A stretch of DNA of 64,000 nucleotides. Source: Natronorubrum bangense. GTDB taxonomy: Archaea > Halobacteriota > Halobacteria > Halobacteriales > Natrialbaceae. Position numbers and translations under genes: made by a program. Positions 18,746-27,340 of this stretch are shown here, piece after piece; position 1 is the first letter of the stretch; each line of letters begins with the position of its first letter. The stretch lies in contig NZ_CP031305.1 of the NCBI RefSeq assembly GCF_004799645.1, forward strand, positions 248,001 through 312,000. Direction: 5' to 3'. Under the pieces are notes generated by a model that did no database searches, was not told the origin of the DNA, and saw only the letters and a program-made list of their open reading frames with translations.

Positions 18746-19453
18746 TCAGCGGACTCGCGTGTTCCAGTAGGACACTGACGCGAGATGGTCGCTGACTGGA
18801 AGCTTGCCGATCGTCTTATCGAGCGTTCGGATCGGCGAGGCGAGTTTGTTCGGGATCGCGCGGTAAAGTCCGTACGGCGCGATGAAATCGTCCTCGACGT
18901 CGATCAACGTCAGGTTCGTCTTGGCAAGCAAGACGCTCACTTCGCTCTTCGAGTAGAGTCTCGACCCCATCGGCAGTGCCCAGTTGTAGATACTGCGGGC
19001 GCTGAACCGATTGAACGTGTCGAAGACGATCTGGTCTCGAGAGACCCGGCGCATCTCCTCGAGGAACGCTTCGGGATCGTCCGCAAGGTGGAAAAACCGC
19101 ATCGCGATGACGGTATCGAAGTGATCGTCCGGGAACGGCAGTCGTCCCGCATCACCACGAAGGAACTCAAGCGTTCCCTCGAGTGTTTTGTTCTGCGCTT
19201 TTGTACGTCCCTGTTGTAACATCGCCGCCGAAATATCGAGTCCTACGACGTCGGCGCCGTGCTCGGCGAGCATCACCGTAAATCGCCCGGTACCACAGGC
19301 GATCTCGAGGATGTTCTGCCCCTCGATAGGCATGATAGCCTCGAGGACAGCCTTTTTCTCCCGGCGGTCGATCAGCTGGCCACCGCGGGAGAACCGCTTA
19401 TCGTCGTATTCCTCGGCGACGTCGTCGGCTTGGTACCACTCCTGTCCTTTCAC
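18746..19453 (-). CDS. Class I SAM-dependent methyltransferase
   Basis: 235 residues. Motif I ILEIACGTGRF (about 48-57) binds S-adenosylmethionine, then ADVVGLDISAAMLQQGR, and motif II/III FPDDHFDTVIAMRFFHLADDPEAFLEEMRRV, as in Methyltransf_11. The N-terminal YDDKRFSRGGQLIDRREKKA segment resembles other haloarchaeal methyltransferases that sit near surface-glycan genes. The neighbouring glycosyltransferase makes a sugar or lipid acceptor plausible, but the substrate is unknown. About 150 bases separate the two genes, so separate promoters are possible. Confidence 0.85.
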   Translation of the reverse strand: MKGQEWYQADDVAEEYDDKRFSRGGQLIDRREKKAVLEAIMPIEGQNILEIACGTGRFTVMLAEHGADVVGLDISAAMLQQGRTKAQNKTLEGTLEFLRGDAGRLPFPDDHFDTVIAMRFFHLADDPEAFLEEMRRVSRDQIVFDTFNRFSARSIYNWALPMGSRLYSKSEVSVLLAKTNLTLIDVEDDFIAPYGLYRAIPNKLASPIRTLDKTIGKLPVSDHLASVSYWNTRVR

Positions 19454-19795
19454 ACTGGGCGAAACTACAGGAGCGGGAGGATAAAACGATACTGGAGTCT
19501 ATCGGCGAGCCGGAGACAGATCGTCCCACCAACGGACGATCTCCCAACAGACTAACATATCTATCGCTGAGGGAGGAGTCGGTTCGGTCCGACAAACCGG
19601 TCTCGCGACGAGATTGTTGACAGTCGACCGGTCTGGGATGGTCGTTTCGAACGTGCCATATATAACTCGAACCCAAAGAGGGAGCCGCAATTCGACAATC
19701 GGTATTAATACTCTATGGGTAGACCTTATACAAACTGGACTGTTCGTATCCACATATAGGGAAGCTTTACCATTGGCGATTCCGGTGACGTAGGT
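19454..19795 (+). promoter_or_regulatory. Intergenic region with promoter of the small HTH gene
   Basis: About 340 bases between divergent genes. Nothing protein-like was seen. Near the 3' end a TATA-like CTTTACC (19764-19770) lies about 26 bases before the ATG of the HTH gene, consistent with leaderless transcription; AT-rich TTAATAC and TTATAC stretches lie just upstream. Confidence 0.45.
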
Positions 19796-20077
19796 ATGAG
19801 TACGACGACAGCTGAGGACCGCGGTGTTGCTGGTGAGGAACCGCTTTCAGAGGACGAATACCGTGACCGCTTGCGTGAGTTACCACCGAGTGCGAAACTC
19901 GTTGCGAAGGTCCTGGAAACCGATTCGCCGCTCTCTCAGGGTCAACTCGCCGAGGAATCGCTGCTGCCGGATCGAACTGTTCGCTACGCTCTCAACCGTC
20001 TCGAGGACGTCGGCCTGATCGGCTCCCGATACAGCTTCCGCGACGCGCGCAAACAGGTCTACTACCTCAACTACTGA
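19796..20077 (+). CDS. Small winged-helix transcription regulator
   Basis: 93 residues, nearly all one MarR/TrmB-type winged helix: PPSAKLVAKVLETDSPLS, QGQLAEESLLPDRTVRYALNRLEDVGLIGS (recognition helix) and a short wing RYSFRDARKQVYYLNY. Such one-domain regulators are highly conserved in haloarchaea and probably bind DNA as dimers. There is no effector domain. The acidic N-terminus carries TTAEDRGVAGEEPLSEDEYRDRLREL. The targets are unknown; it is followed at a distance by the MBL-fold gene on the same strand. Confidence 0.9.
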   Translation: MSTTTAEDRGVAGEEPLSEDEYRDRLRELPPSAKLVAKVLETDSPLSQGQLAEESLLPDRTVRYALNRLEDVGLIGSRYSFRDARKQVYYLNY

Positions 20078-20190
20078 GTCTGTCGACCCCCGGCTTACGC
20101 CGACGGGGTTGGGAGAAACGTGACACCGTCGGACCTGCCAGGACAGCCGTTCTCGTCAGTGATTTGTGCCCACCTGTCGACTGTCGAGCT

Positions 20191-20976
20191 ATGAATGTCA
20201 CCCGGTGTTCGGTCCCGGTCACGACGCGTGCGCCAACTGGGACAACCAACGCCTATCTGCTTGGCTCGGAGCCGGCAATGCTGGTCGATCCGGCGGCACG
20301 AACCGACGACCTCGACCGACTGGTTCGAGCCCACACCGTCGAGCATATTCTCGTCACCCACACCCATCCAGACCACGTGGGTGCTGTCGCCGCCTACGCC
20401 GAGGAAACGAACGCGACTGTCTGGGCTCGAACCGGCCGCACTGACCGCTTCCGGGACGTGGTCGGCTGTGATCCAGACCGAACGTTCATGCCGCGGGCGA
20501 CGATTCCACTCGGTGACGACCACGTCCGACTGCTCGAGACGCCTGGCCACGCCCCCGATCACATGTCGCTGGAGGTTGGGCGTGGCGGTCCGATTCTGTG
20601 TGGCGACTGTGCCGTCCGCGAGGGGAGCGTCGTCGTCGGCGCGCCCGAGGGCGACATGCGGGCGTATGTGACGAGCCTGCGTCGTCTCCGGGCGATCGAC
20701 CCACCGACGCTGTGGCCCGGTCACGGCCCCGCGATCGAGGCGCCCAGAGACACCACAGAGCGACTGCTCGCCCACCGACGACGGCGGGAACAGCGCATCC
20801 TCGAGGCGGTCGAAACCGGTTCGACAACGCTCGACGAGATCCTCGAAACCGCCTACGAGAAAGACCTCACTGGCGTTCGTGACCTCGCGCGAGCGACCGT
20901 CGTTGCCCATCTCGAGAAACTCGCCGTCGAGAGACGACTCGCATGGGACGGGAGCCGTGCGACCGCGAGCGACTGA
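20191..20976 (+). CDS. MBL-fold metallo-hydrolase with C-terminal winged helix (LACTB2-like)
   Basis: 261 residues. The zinc motif THTHPDHVGAV gives the HxHxDH ligands; further His come from TPGHAPDHMSLE (near 120), and GDCAV and the WPGHGP stretch complete the dinuclear site. The C-terminal 60 residues (RREQRILEAVETGSTTLDEIL ... VAHLEKLAVERRLAWDG) form a winged-helix-like domain as in LACTB2 proteins. Substrate is not evident. The start at 20191 (MNVTRCSVPV) is chosen since the frame upstream is not family-like. The cysteine-cluster gene follows within about 30 bases. Confidence 0.87.
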   Translation: MNVTRCSVPVTTRAPTGTTNAYLLGSEPAMLVDPAARTDDLDRLVRAHTVEHILVTHTHPDHVGAVAAYAEETNATVWARTGRTDRFRDVVGCDPDRTFMPRATIPLGDDHVRLLETPGHAPDHMSLEVGRGGPILCGDCAVREGSVVVGAPEGDMRAYVTSLRRLRAIDPPTLWPGHGPAIEAPRDTTERLLAHRRRREQRILEAVETGSTTLDEILETAYEKDLTGVRDLARATVVAHLEKLAVERRLAWDGSRATASD

Positions 20977-21005
20977 CTTTTGCCCGTTGGCGGGTATCTT
21001 CAGGT

Positions 21006-21713
21006 GTGCAATCCCTCGAAGCCGAACTCGACACGGCGCGCCAGCTGTCGATCGACGAACTCGCCGACGCGATCGAATCGATTGGCTTCGAGTGTACCCG
21101 CTGTGGGGCGTGCTGTACGGGCGAGGCCGAGGACGACCATACGGCAACCGTCTTTCCCGACGAGATACGAGACCTCGAGGCGAGTGACACACACGACAGC
21201 GCAGCCGACTGGCGTGACATCGCTCGCCCGATGCCCTACGGCCTCGCCGAGACCGACGACGGCGACCTCGAAGGCGAAACGTTTGAGTGGGCGCTCCAGA
21301 CTGACAGCTGTGGTGACTGTGTGTTTTATGAAGAGACCGACGGCGTCGGCGGCTGTACGGCCCACGACGATCGCCCACTGATCTGTCAAACGTATCCGTT
21401 CAGCGTGGCGCTTGCAGGGACCAGTCAGCCGATGGGCGAGGCCGTCGACAGCGTTGCGCTCCCGGCACAACGGGAAGCCGACGACGAGGAAGGGGTCCTC
21501 CGCGCCCACGAGTGTGAGGGGCTCGGACGGGAGATCTCCCGCGAGGACGCCGAGGAACTCGCCGGGGCGCTCAAAGAACGGGCCGTTCGTGAACTCGAGG
21601 AAGCGATCGCCGTCCGAGATACCTACGCGCCCGCCACGCCGGCTCCCGGCGAGGTTGTCGTCCACGACTCCGAGGGCCCAAAGCGAGTCGATGGGACGCC
21701 ACTCGAGGAGTAA
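21006..21713 (+). CDS. YkgJ-type cysteine-cluster protein (possible Fe-S or zinc protein)
   Basis: About 235 residues from a GTG start (VQSLEAELDTARQ). An N-terminal FECTRCGACC motif, a middle CGDCVFYEETDGVGGC, and HDDRPLICQTYPF later give the conserved Cys set of the YkgJ/CxxCxxCC family, whose metal-binding function is known only in outline. The GTG is preferred because an earlier ATG would overlap the MBL gene and add a segment unlike the family. It lies directly downstream of the MBL-fold gene and is probably cotranscribed. Confidence 0.8.
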   Translation: MQSLEAELDTARQLSIDELADAIESIGFECTRCGACCTGEAEDDHTATVFPDEIRDLEASDTHDSAADWRDIARPMPYGLAETDDGDLEGETFEWALQTDSCGDCVFYEETDGVGGCTAHDDRPLICQTYPFSVALAGTSQPMGEAVDSVALPAQREADDEEGVLRAHECEGLGREISREDAEELAGALKERAVRELEEAIAVRDTYAPATPAPGEVVVHDSEGPKRVDGTPLEE

Positions 21714-21841
21714 GCGGGGCGGGCTGAGAGCGGTGGTGACGGCAGGCCGGCGCACCCGCGACCGCCGATTGACTCTGCGGGAGACAGCGACAGGGTGTGA
21801 CCACCGACAGAGAGTTGCATTACGTCACCGAACTGGTTAGT

Positions 21842-22567
21842 ATGGATACCGACTGGGACGAGATCGATCACGTCACGAAGGTCGATCCGGCGAAACCACT
21901 GCCGGCTGCTCTCGACGCACTCGAGGGAACCGATCTGGTGGTCGTCGGTGGCTCTGACGGCGTCACCGCGGCCAACGCACTCGAGACGATTCGAACCATC
22001 ACGGACGCGCTCCCGACGACACCGGTCTTTCAGGAGCCGTCCAGTCCGACCCACGTCTCCCAGAAAACGGTCGACGCCGTCGATGCAATCGCCGTCCCAG
22101 CGGTCTACAACGGCGACCGCGACCATTTCGTGGGCAAACACGTCGACATGTTCACTGAACTCGGGCGCAACGTGGCGTCGGTGGCCGGCGAGGGGACGAC
22201 CGCGCTCCTCGAAACGCCCATCCTCGGCGAGGGGTACGTGATCCAGCATCTCGAGTCGACGGCCGCAGCCGCGTCAGGCGTCGATGCGGCGTACACACCT
22301 GAACAGGTCGCTGGCGCTGCCCTTGCGACGGAGCTGTTGTACGACTTTCCGATCTTCTATCTCGAGTACGCTGGACGCTACGGCGGCCCAGAAGACGTCG
22401 AAGCCGCCGCTCGCGTGCTCGAGGAGACGACGCTGCTGTACGGCGGTGGGATCGACAGCCGCGAGAAAGCGACCGAGATTCTCGCGGCTGGTGCGGATGC
22501 GATCGTCGTCGGTGACTGTTTTCACGACGATCTCGAGCGGTTTCGAACGACGATTCCGACGGAGTAG
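21842..22567 (+). CDS. Geranylgeranylglyceryl phosphate synthase
   Basis: 241 residues, the usual size. It joins geranylgeranyl diphosphate to sn-glycerol-1-phosphate, making the first ether bond of archaeal membrane lipids. The TIM-barrel landmarks are present: THVTKVDP-type start, VVGGSDGVTAAN, YLEYAGRYGG (phosphate and substrate loop), LYGGGIDSREKA and DAIVVGDCF (phosphate-binding C-terminal loops). The ATG at 21842 (MDTDWDEIDHVTK) is chosen over a start 15 codons upstream. The partner that adds the second chain, a UbiA-family enzyme, is encoded 34 kb further on. Confidence 0.95.
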   Translation: MDTDWDEIDHVTKVDPAKPLPAALDALEGTDLVVVGGSDGVTAANALETIRTITDALPTTPVFQEPSSPTHVSQKTVDAVDAIAVPAVYNGDRDHFVGKHVDMFTELGRNVASVAGEGTTALLETPILGEGYVIQHLESTAAAASGVDAAYTPEQVAGAALATELLYDFPIFYLEYAGRYGGPEDVEAAARVLEETTLLYGGGIDSREKATEILAAGADAIVVGDCFHDDLERFRTTIPTE

Positions 22568-22584
22568 CGAGTCGTTGTGGACGG

Positions 22585-23949
22585 TTAGAGGTAGCCGAAC
22601 AGCGTTCCCACGAGGACGAGCACCCACATCGCGACGCCAGCGAGTAGCATATCGTTGACCGGTGACGTCCGTGTTGCGCGTTTGGCCGCCCCGCCGGCGA
22701 TCAATCCGAGCGCGATCACAACCAGTATCCGCTGGAGCACGACGTCGATCGGGAGCGAATTCAGGTTGACAAAGCCGTAGTCGAGCCAGATCGCCACGGC
22801 AAGCGAACCCGACGCGGCGACCGCAGCATCGAGTCGACTGGTGAGCCCGCGAGCGATCAGGTACGTCGAAATCGGTACCCCGAGGGCGATAAACGGGTAC
22901 AGCAGTGCTGCGATCATGTGGACCGACAGGAATCCGACGTGACGGTCGAGGGCGACACCCATAACCCGAACCCCAAGAATAATCGTAATGATCGTTCCGA
23001 GGAGCACGAGGTGGCCGGCTTCGATCCGGTCAGTAGCGGCTTCGATGCGTGTTCGATCGGTCTCGGTGAGCTGTGCATCGAGTTTCGATTTCGCTGGCTC
23101 GAGCAACCCGTCACGACGGGTGGCAAGGCCAACCGTGAGCAGGACGGTCGCACTCATGAGGTTGACTTTCGTTGCCCAGCCGTCGGCATCGGAGGGGCCG
23201 CTGTTTCCGAGATTGATCCGGGCCACGTCTTCGCGTTCGTCGACTGCAGGAATCGACATCAAGTCCTTCTCGAGGCGATACTGGGCCTTTTCGACGCCGT
23301 CAACGCGGTGTCGAAGGGTGAACCAATCGAAATGCTCCGAGTGGGTCTGCATCACGACCCACTGATCGTCCTGGTTCGGACCCTCGTACATCCGGATGTG
23401 ATACCGGTAGCCGTAGTACTCACCGTCCTCCAGTTGAAGGGTTTCGGTCGTCCAGTAGGCGTCGTCACCGGTTCCTGGGTCGAAGTAGGCAAGCCGGGTC
23501 GCACCGTCGGCTTTCGACCACGGCACTTCGGTGGGTGAAATGAGCTGTTCCGAATCACCGTTTTCGGAGGCGAGATCTCCACCGACGGTTTCGTTGTCTT
23601 CGTGACTTCCGTTGGCCACCGAATCGACGAGTTCTGCAGCATCGAAATGGTCGTGATCTGTCTCCTCCCAGTCTTCGTCACCGTGGTCTTTCAGTTGCTG
23701 GACGATCGTCTCGGTATCGCCCCGAACGACGACGTTCAGCGGACTCCGCTTCTCGTGGGCCTCACGAGCATTGAGATACGGCCAGAATCCACTCTCGCTG
23801 CCATCCGGAGTGACGATCTCCGGATCCGACGCGTCGTCTTCTTCCGGTGCAATGTCGGCCGTTGATGGCGAAAACAGGAGCGATGGGCCACCGATGAAGA
23901 GCAACGCGATAGTGACGAGTACCGCTGCGACAACGATTGAGCGACGCAT
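22585..23949 (-). CDS. Membrane protein of unknown function
   Basis: 454 residues. A first hydrophobic helix (residues 6-28, VVAAVLVTIALLFIGGPSLLF) is followed by an acidic extracytoplasmic-looking domain of about 230 residues with GRYWTTETLQLEDGEYYGYRYHIRM-like strand patterns, then about five to six hydrophobic helices in the C-terminal 200 residues (VNLMSATVLLTVGL; LVLLGTIITIILGVRVMG; MIAALLYPFIALGVPI; AASGSLAVAIWLDYGF; RILVVIALGLIAGGA; LLAGVAMWVLVLVGTLF). No known enzyme motif was recognised. It ends just past the GGGP synthase gene on the opposite strand. Confidence 0.72.
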   Translation of the reverse strand: MRRSIVVAAVLVTIALLFIGGPSLLFSPSTADIAPEEDDASDPEIVTPDGSESGFWPYLNAREAHEKRSPLNVVVRGDTETIVQQLKDHGDEDWEETDHDHFDAAELVDSVANGSHEDNETVGGDLASENGDSEQLISPTEVPWSKADGATRLAYFDPGTGDDAYWTTETLQLEDGEYYGYRYHIRMYEGPNQDDQWVVMQTHSEHFDWFTLRHRVDGVEKAQYRLEKDLMSIPAVDEREDVARINLGNSGPSDADGWATKVNLMSATVLLTVGLATRRDGLLEPAKSKLDAQLTETDRTRIEAATDRIEAGHLVLLGTIITIILGVRVMGVALDRHVGFLSVHMIAALLYPFIALGVPISTYLIARGLTSRLDAAVAASGSLAVAIWLDYGFVNLNSLPIDVVLQRILVVIALGLIAGGAAKRATRTSPVNDMLLAGVAMWVLVLVGTLFGYL

Positions 23950-24131
23950 TCGTCAAACGCACTCTTTCGATAGTATATAGTTCTGCTGTCGGGACAGTGT
24001 CCCTGTGAGAACGGTCTGACGTATTCAGAGCGTCGCGTACGGCCCGCACAGCGAGTGCTGTGTGACAGACTGGTGTGAGGCGTGGGGTTGGTGGCTGTAA
24101 CACCAGCCAACTGCCTCAAAACGGTCGTTCC

Positions 24132-24536
24132 TCAGAACGTCTCTTCGATGATTTCGCCGACAGCGAAGTTCGATTTGACTTCGGTGACTTTGACCTTGAC
24201 GCGCTCGCCGACGTCAGCACCCGGAACGATGATGACGTAGCCACGTTCGACGCGGGCGATACCGTCGCCTTGCTTGCCGATGTCTTCGATCTCGACGTAG
24301 CGTGTTTCGCCGACGTCGACCGGTGGCTGTGGCTCTGACGGCGCGCTCTGTGGCTGTGCCGTCGGCGTTTCGGTATCAGTTGCCTCGTCACGGGAGATGA
24401 GTGCGACGCGGTAGACGTCCTCCGGGTCGATATCCCCAGTTTCGACTTCTTGACGTGGTACTTCGATGACGTATCGGTCCTCCTCTGCCGAGACCTCCGT
24501 ACTGAACAGACACAGGAGTTTTTCAGATATTTCCAC
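24132..24536 (-). CDS. TRAM-domain protein
   Basis: 134 residues. The C-terminal half is a TRAM domain (VDVGETRYVEIEDIGKQGDGIARVERGYVIIVPGADVGERVKVKV in outline), a small OB-like RNA-binding fold found alone in many archaeal proteins and in tRNA methyltransferases. The N-terminal half (MEISEKLLCLFSTEVSAEE...EVETGDIDPEDVYRVALIS) resembles haloarchaeal TRAM proteins that carry an extra short domain. It is a candidate RNA chaperone; the exact role is unknown. No nearby partner is suggested. Confidence 0.9.
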   Translation of the reverse strand: MEISEKLLCLFSTEVSAEEDRYVIEVPRQEVETGDIDPEDVYRVALISRDEATDTETPTAQPQSAPSEPQPPVDVGETRYVEIEDIGKQGDGIARVERGYVIIVPGADVGERVKVKVTEVKSNFAVGEIIEETF

Positions 24537-24657
24537 AGGTAGACCCTCAGTCTCACCTCTGACGGGCCTCCATAATAGAACTACCGACTGGAAACCGTTA
24601 TTTTCACAGCACCTTCCTTAGTATTTACTCGAGCAGGCCAGTTCTGCCGCAGTTGGG

Positions 24658-26385
24658 TCAGTCTGCGTGCTCGAGCGATCGCGTCGTCATGAACTGGGCA
24701 AGGTCGAACTCGGTCTCGAGGTCGGCATCACCGACGGAGTCGTAGGGACGGTTGATGACGAGATCGCCTGCGGTCCGGTCGCCGATACCGGGGATCGCGG
24801 TGAGTTCATCCATCGAGGCGTCGTTGAGATCGAGCGGATACGGAACGCCGGTGACGGATCGATAGCCGTGGTCGACGACGGCGACGTCGATCGTCTGCCC
24901 GAGGTCGCGTTCGCCCGGCACCCCGACCAACAGCGGATAGGTGCCGAGTTGGCGGCCGAACGTCGTCCCGTCCTGATGGTACTCGAGGTGGACGTCCGGA
25001 AGCACGGTTCCCGGCGGCGCGACACGTTTAAGCATCGGCTTGTCGATCTCCTCGCGGACCTGCTGTTTGTAGCGTTTGAACAGCTTCTTGTGCTCGTTGG
25101 CGATCTCGGCACCTGTATCGGACATGTCGGTGCCGTCGAACGCCATCACCTGTCGGATATTGATACGGCGGAGCATGTACCCCTCGTCGTAGACTCGTTG
25201 AAGGAACTCGAGGTTGCGCTCGTAGGTCTCCTCGCGTTCGCCCTTGAGGCCGTGGAGGAGGTTGATGCCGGGAAGCAACTTGGGGAGTCGCCGTGGCGCG
25301 TCATCGCCGACGGTGGGCGCCTCGGCCGGATCCTCTCCGGGTCGCCAGCCCCCCTCCTCGTTGACGATTTTGACCGCCTCGAAACACTCCTCGGCGCTAA
25401 CGTTCAGGTTGTTCTCTTCCTGGACGATGGGGTCAGCCGACTCGAGGCCGAATGCAGCCGTATCGCCGGGCGTGTTGTACTCGGCGATAATTCGAATCCC
25501 CTCCCGGCTCTTTTCCGGCCAGTTGACAACCGTGATCGGGTTCATATTGTCCAGATGCAACGTCTCGAGGTCGGGTGCGACCTCGCGGATGCCACTGTAG
25601 AGTTGGCGGAGTGCGTCGGGGTTTGGTGCCTCGCCGTCGCCGCCGTAGGCGAGGATGTCAGCCTGCCGGCCGATTCGGAAGTGTTTCACGTCGTGATTGG
25701 AGAGCGCATCGACTTCGCCGACGACCGACGGCGGCGGCCGGAACGAGGGGTTGCCATAGAGGGGTTCCGTGCAGAACGAACAGCGATACGCACAGCCACG
25801 GGAGGTCTCGAGTTCGGCGATCAGATGATCGGGGTGGTTGGGGTGTTGGTCGACAATGAAGGCGCCGCCCTGTGCCCACCGTGTGACTTCCTCGACGTCA
25901 CGCATCCGATTCGAGAAGCCCTCGAGGCCGTTCTCGACGAGGTCGTAGACGGCAGCCTCGACGTCGCCTTTGGCGACGAAATCGAAGTCCAGGTCCTGGC
26001 GTTCGGTCTCGGTCGCGCCAGCGTTTTCGTCGCCGACACCGAACTTGACGGGGCCACCCATCAGGCTCGTGCCGGTGGCGGTCCAGGCGAGCTTTCGCAC
26101 TTCGTCGGGTTCGGCTGGCGTGCCGCCGACGTACTTGCCGGGAACGGTCATTCCGCCGAGATAGATCAGCAGGTCGGCCTCGTCGACGTCGCGCCACTGA
26201 TCGGGCTGGTCTCGAAGCCGGTCGATTGTGTGGTATGTGATTTGTTCGCGTGGGACGCCCGCATCGACGAGCGCGCCGGCCGTATACCGCGGGTACGTCG
26301 AGATGTACGGCGGCACCCCGAAGTGGGCGGGCTCGTCGACGTAGCCGTCGACGATCGTCACCGACAGCGTCTCGGGGGCAGTCAT
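24658..26385 (-). CDS. Radical SAM protein with C-terminal helix-hairpin-helix
   Basis: 575 residues. The N-terminal region is a B12-binding-like alpha/beta domain (VTIVDGYVDEPAHFGVPPY, LLIYLGGMTVPGKYVGG). The radical SAM core has SRGCAYRCSFCTEP (CxxxCxxC for the 4Fe-4S cluster, near residue 200). The C-terminal end has ASMDELTAIPGIGDRTAGDLVI, a helix-hairpin-helix nucleic-acid-binding motif. This fits an archaeal family predicted to act on RNA or DNA, but the substrate is unknown. The ATG of MTAPETLS is chosen since the 60 residues upstream are Arg-rich and not family-like. Confidence 0.85.
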   Translation of the reverse strand: MTAPETLSVTIVDGYVDEPAHFGVPPYISTYPRYTAGALVDAGVPREQITYHTIDRLRDQPDQWRDVDEADLLIYLGGMTVPGKYVGGTPAEPDEVRKLAWTATGTSLMGGPVKFGVGDENAGATETERQDLDFDFVAKGDVEAAVYDLVENGLEGFSNRMRDVEEVTRWAQGGAFIVDQHPNHPDHLIAELETSRGCAYRCSFCTEPLYGNPSFRPPPSVVGEVDALSNHDVKHFRIGRQADILAYGGDGEAPNPDALRQLYSGIREVAPDLETLHLDNMNPITVVNWPEKSREGIRIIAEYNTPGDTAAFGLESADPIVQEENNLNVSAEECFEAVKIVNEEGGWRPGEDPAEAPTVGDDAPRRLPKLLPGINLLHGLKGEREETYERNLEFLQRVYDEGYMLRRINIRQVMAFDGTDMSDTGAEIANEHKKLFKRYKQQVREEIDKPMLKRVAPPGTVLPDVHLEYHQDGTTFGRQLGTYPLLVGVPGERDLGQTIDVAVVDHGYRSVTGVPYPLDLNDASMDELTAIPGIGDRTAGDLVINRPYDSVGDADLETEFDLAQFMTTRSLEHAD

Positions 26386-26499
26386 AGCTCCCGGTAGCGC
26401 CTCGAGTGATAAAACGGTGACTACACGCTCGAGCGCACGCCATCGTGCTCGAGTCGCCGAAACCCCGACGTTGATGCGTGTCGTTCTCCTACACGGGGT

Positions 26500-26658
26500 A
26501 TGCCACTGACCGAAGAGTTCGTCTGCACTGCCGAGGACTGTGTTCTCGATCTGTTCGAGAACCACTACACGTACGACGTCCCCGACGATCTCGACGTGAC
26601 AGATCTCGCGTGTCCCGTCTGTGGCGGCACCGACTGTCTCGAGAAAGTGTCGCTGTGA
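26500..26658 (+). CDS. Small zinc-ribbon-like protein
   Basis: 52 residues: MPLTEEFVCTAEDCVLDL, then DVTDLACPVCGGTDCLEKVSL. The cysteines (CTAEDC and CPVCGGTDC) can form one zinc site. Tiny acidic zinc proteins like this are a well-known haloarchaeal class with mostly unknown roles. The GC3 pattern and acidic composition support coding. It starts divergently from the radical SAM gene. Confidence 0.75.
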   Translation: MPLTEEFVCTAEDCVLDLFENHYTYDVPDDLDVTDLACPVCGGTDCLEKVSL

Positions 26659-26866
26659 CAGGCGGAGCCAGGGAACGCGAAACCGCCAGCGGAGAGCGGA
26701 GAGGCCACAGGTAATAACTAATGAACAAAGAACGTGTCAGACGTTTCTTTTGTTCTATCAAAAGAGATATGAATGCGGATCGTGTAACATTTTGACAAGC
26801 CATGGCCTCGACGCACCTCCAGGTCCCCTCTGCGGCCCCGCAAGCAGCCAGTACGGGTGACTCCCA

Positions 26867-27316
26867 GTGAGCTTCAGAGATCTCCACAAGTCGGTTGGCG
26901 ACGCCCTCTATCGGAACATTGGTCGTGCCCACAGTCAGGTTCAGAAACACCGATCGTTGCCTGTTGATATTCTGGAAAACGACACGGCGTATCTGGTCAT
27001 CTTCGACGCTCCGGGTGTCGAACCCGACGACGTTCAGGTCAGATATCTCGAGGGCACTGTCAAGATCCGAATCAACAGATTTCGCCAGTTCCGCGACAGC
27101 TACGAGATGCGATTCCCCGGCCGTGGGATGGAACTCGACGGCGAAGCCGAACTCCCCGACGACGCGGTCGTCGATCCGGACGCAGGGAGGGCAACGCTGA
27201 CCGAAACAGGGACGCTGCGGATCGACATTCCAAAAGATTCCGCAGTCGAGAACGGCGAAGCTGAATCGGAGATCGAGGCTGACTCCGAAACCGACGAGTT
27301 GACTGTCGACGAGTGA
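26867..27316 (+). CDS. Hsp20/alpha-crystallin-like small chaperone
   Basis: 149 residues with a GTG start. The middle (VDILENDTAYLVIFDAPGVEPDDVQVRYLEGTVKIRINRFRQF) follows the Hsp20/HSP-like beta-sandwich pattern, including the A-P-G-V-x-x-D strand turn typical of the family; the LRIDIPK near the end is the conserved terminal strand. The final acidic tail (GEAESEIEADSETDE) is typical of haloarchaea. It probably binds partly unfolded proteins. TATA-like ATTTTGAC lies about 75-80 bases upstream, so a leader is possible; the start is otherwise uncertain by a few codons. Confidence 0.8.
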   Translation: MSFRDLHKSVGDALYRNIGRAHSQVQKHRSLPVDILENDTAYLVIFDAPGVEPDDVQVRYLEGTVKIRINRFRQFRDSYEMRFPGRGMELDGEAELPDDAVVDPDAGRATLTETGTLRIDIPKDSAVENGEAESEIEADSETDELTVDE

Positions 27317-27340
27317 ACTCGACTGCTGGCGACGACACAC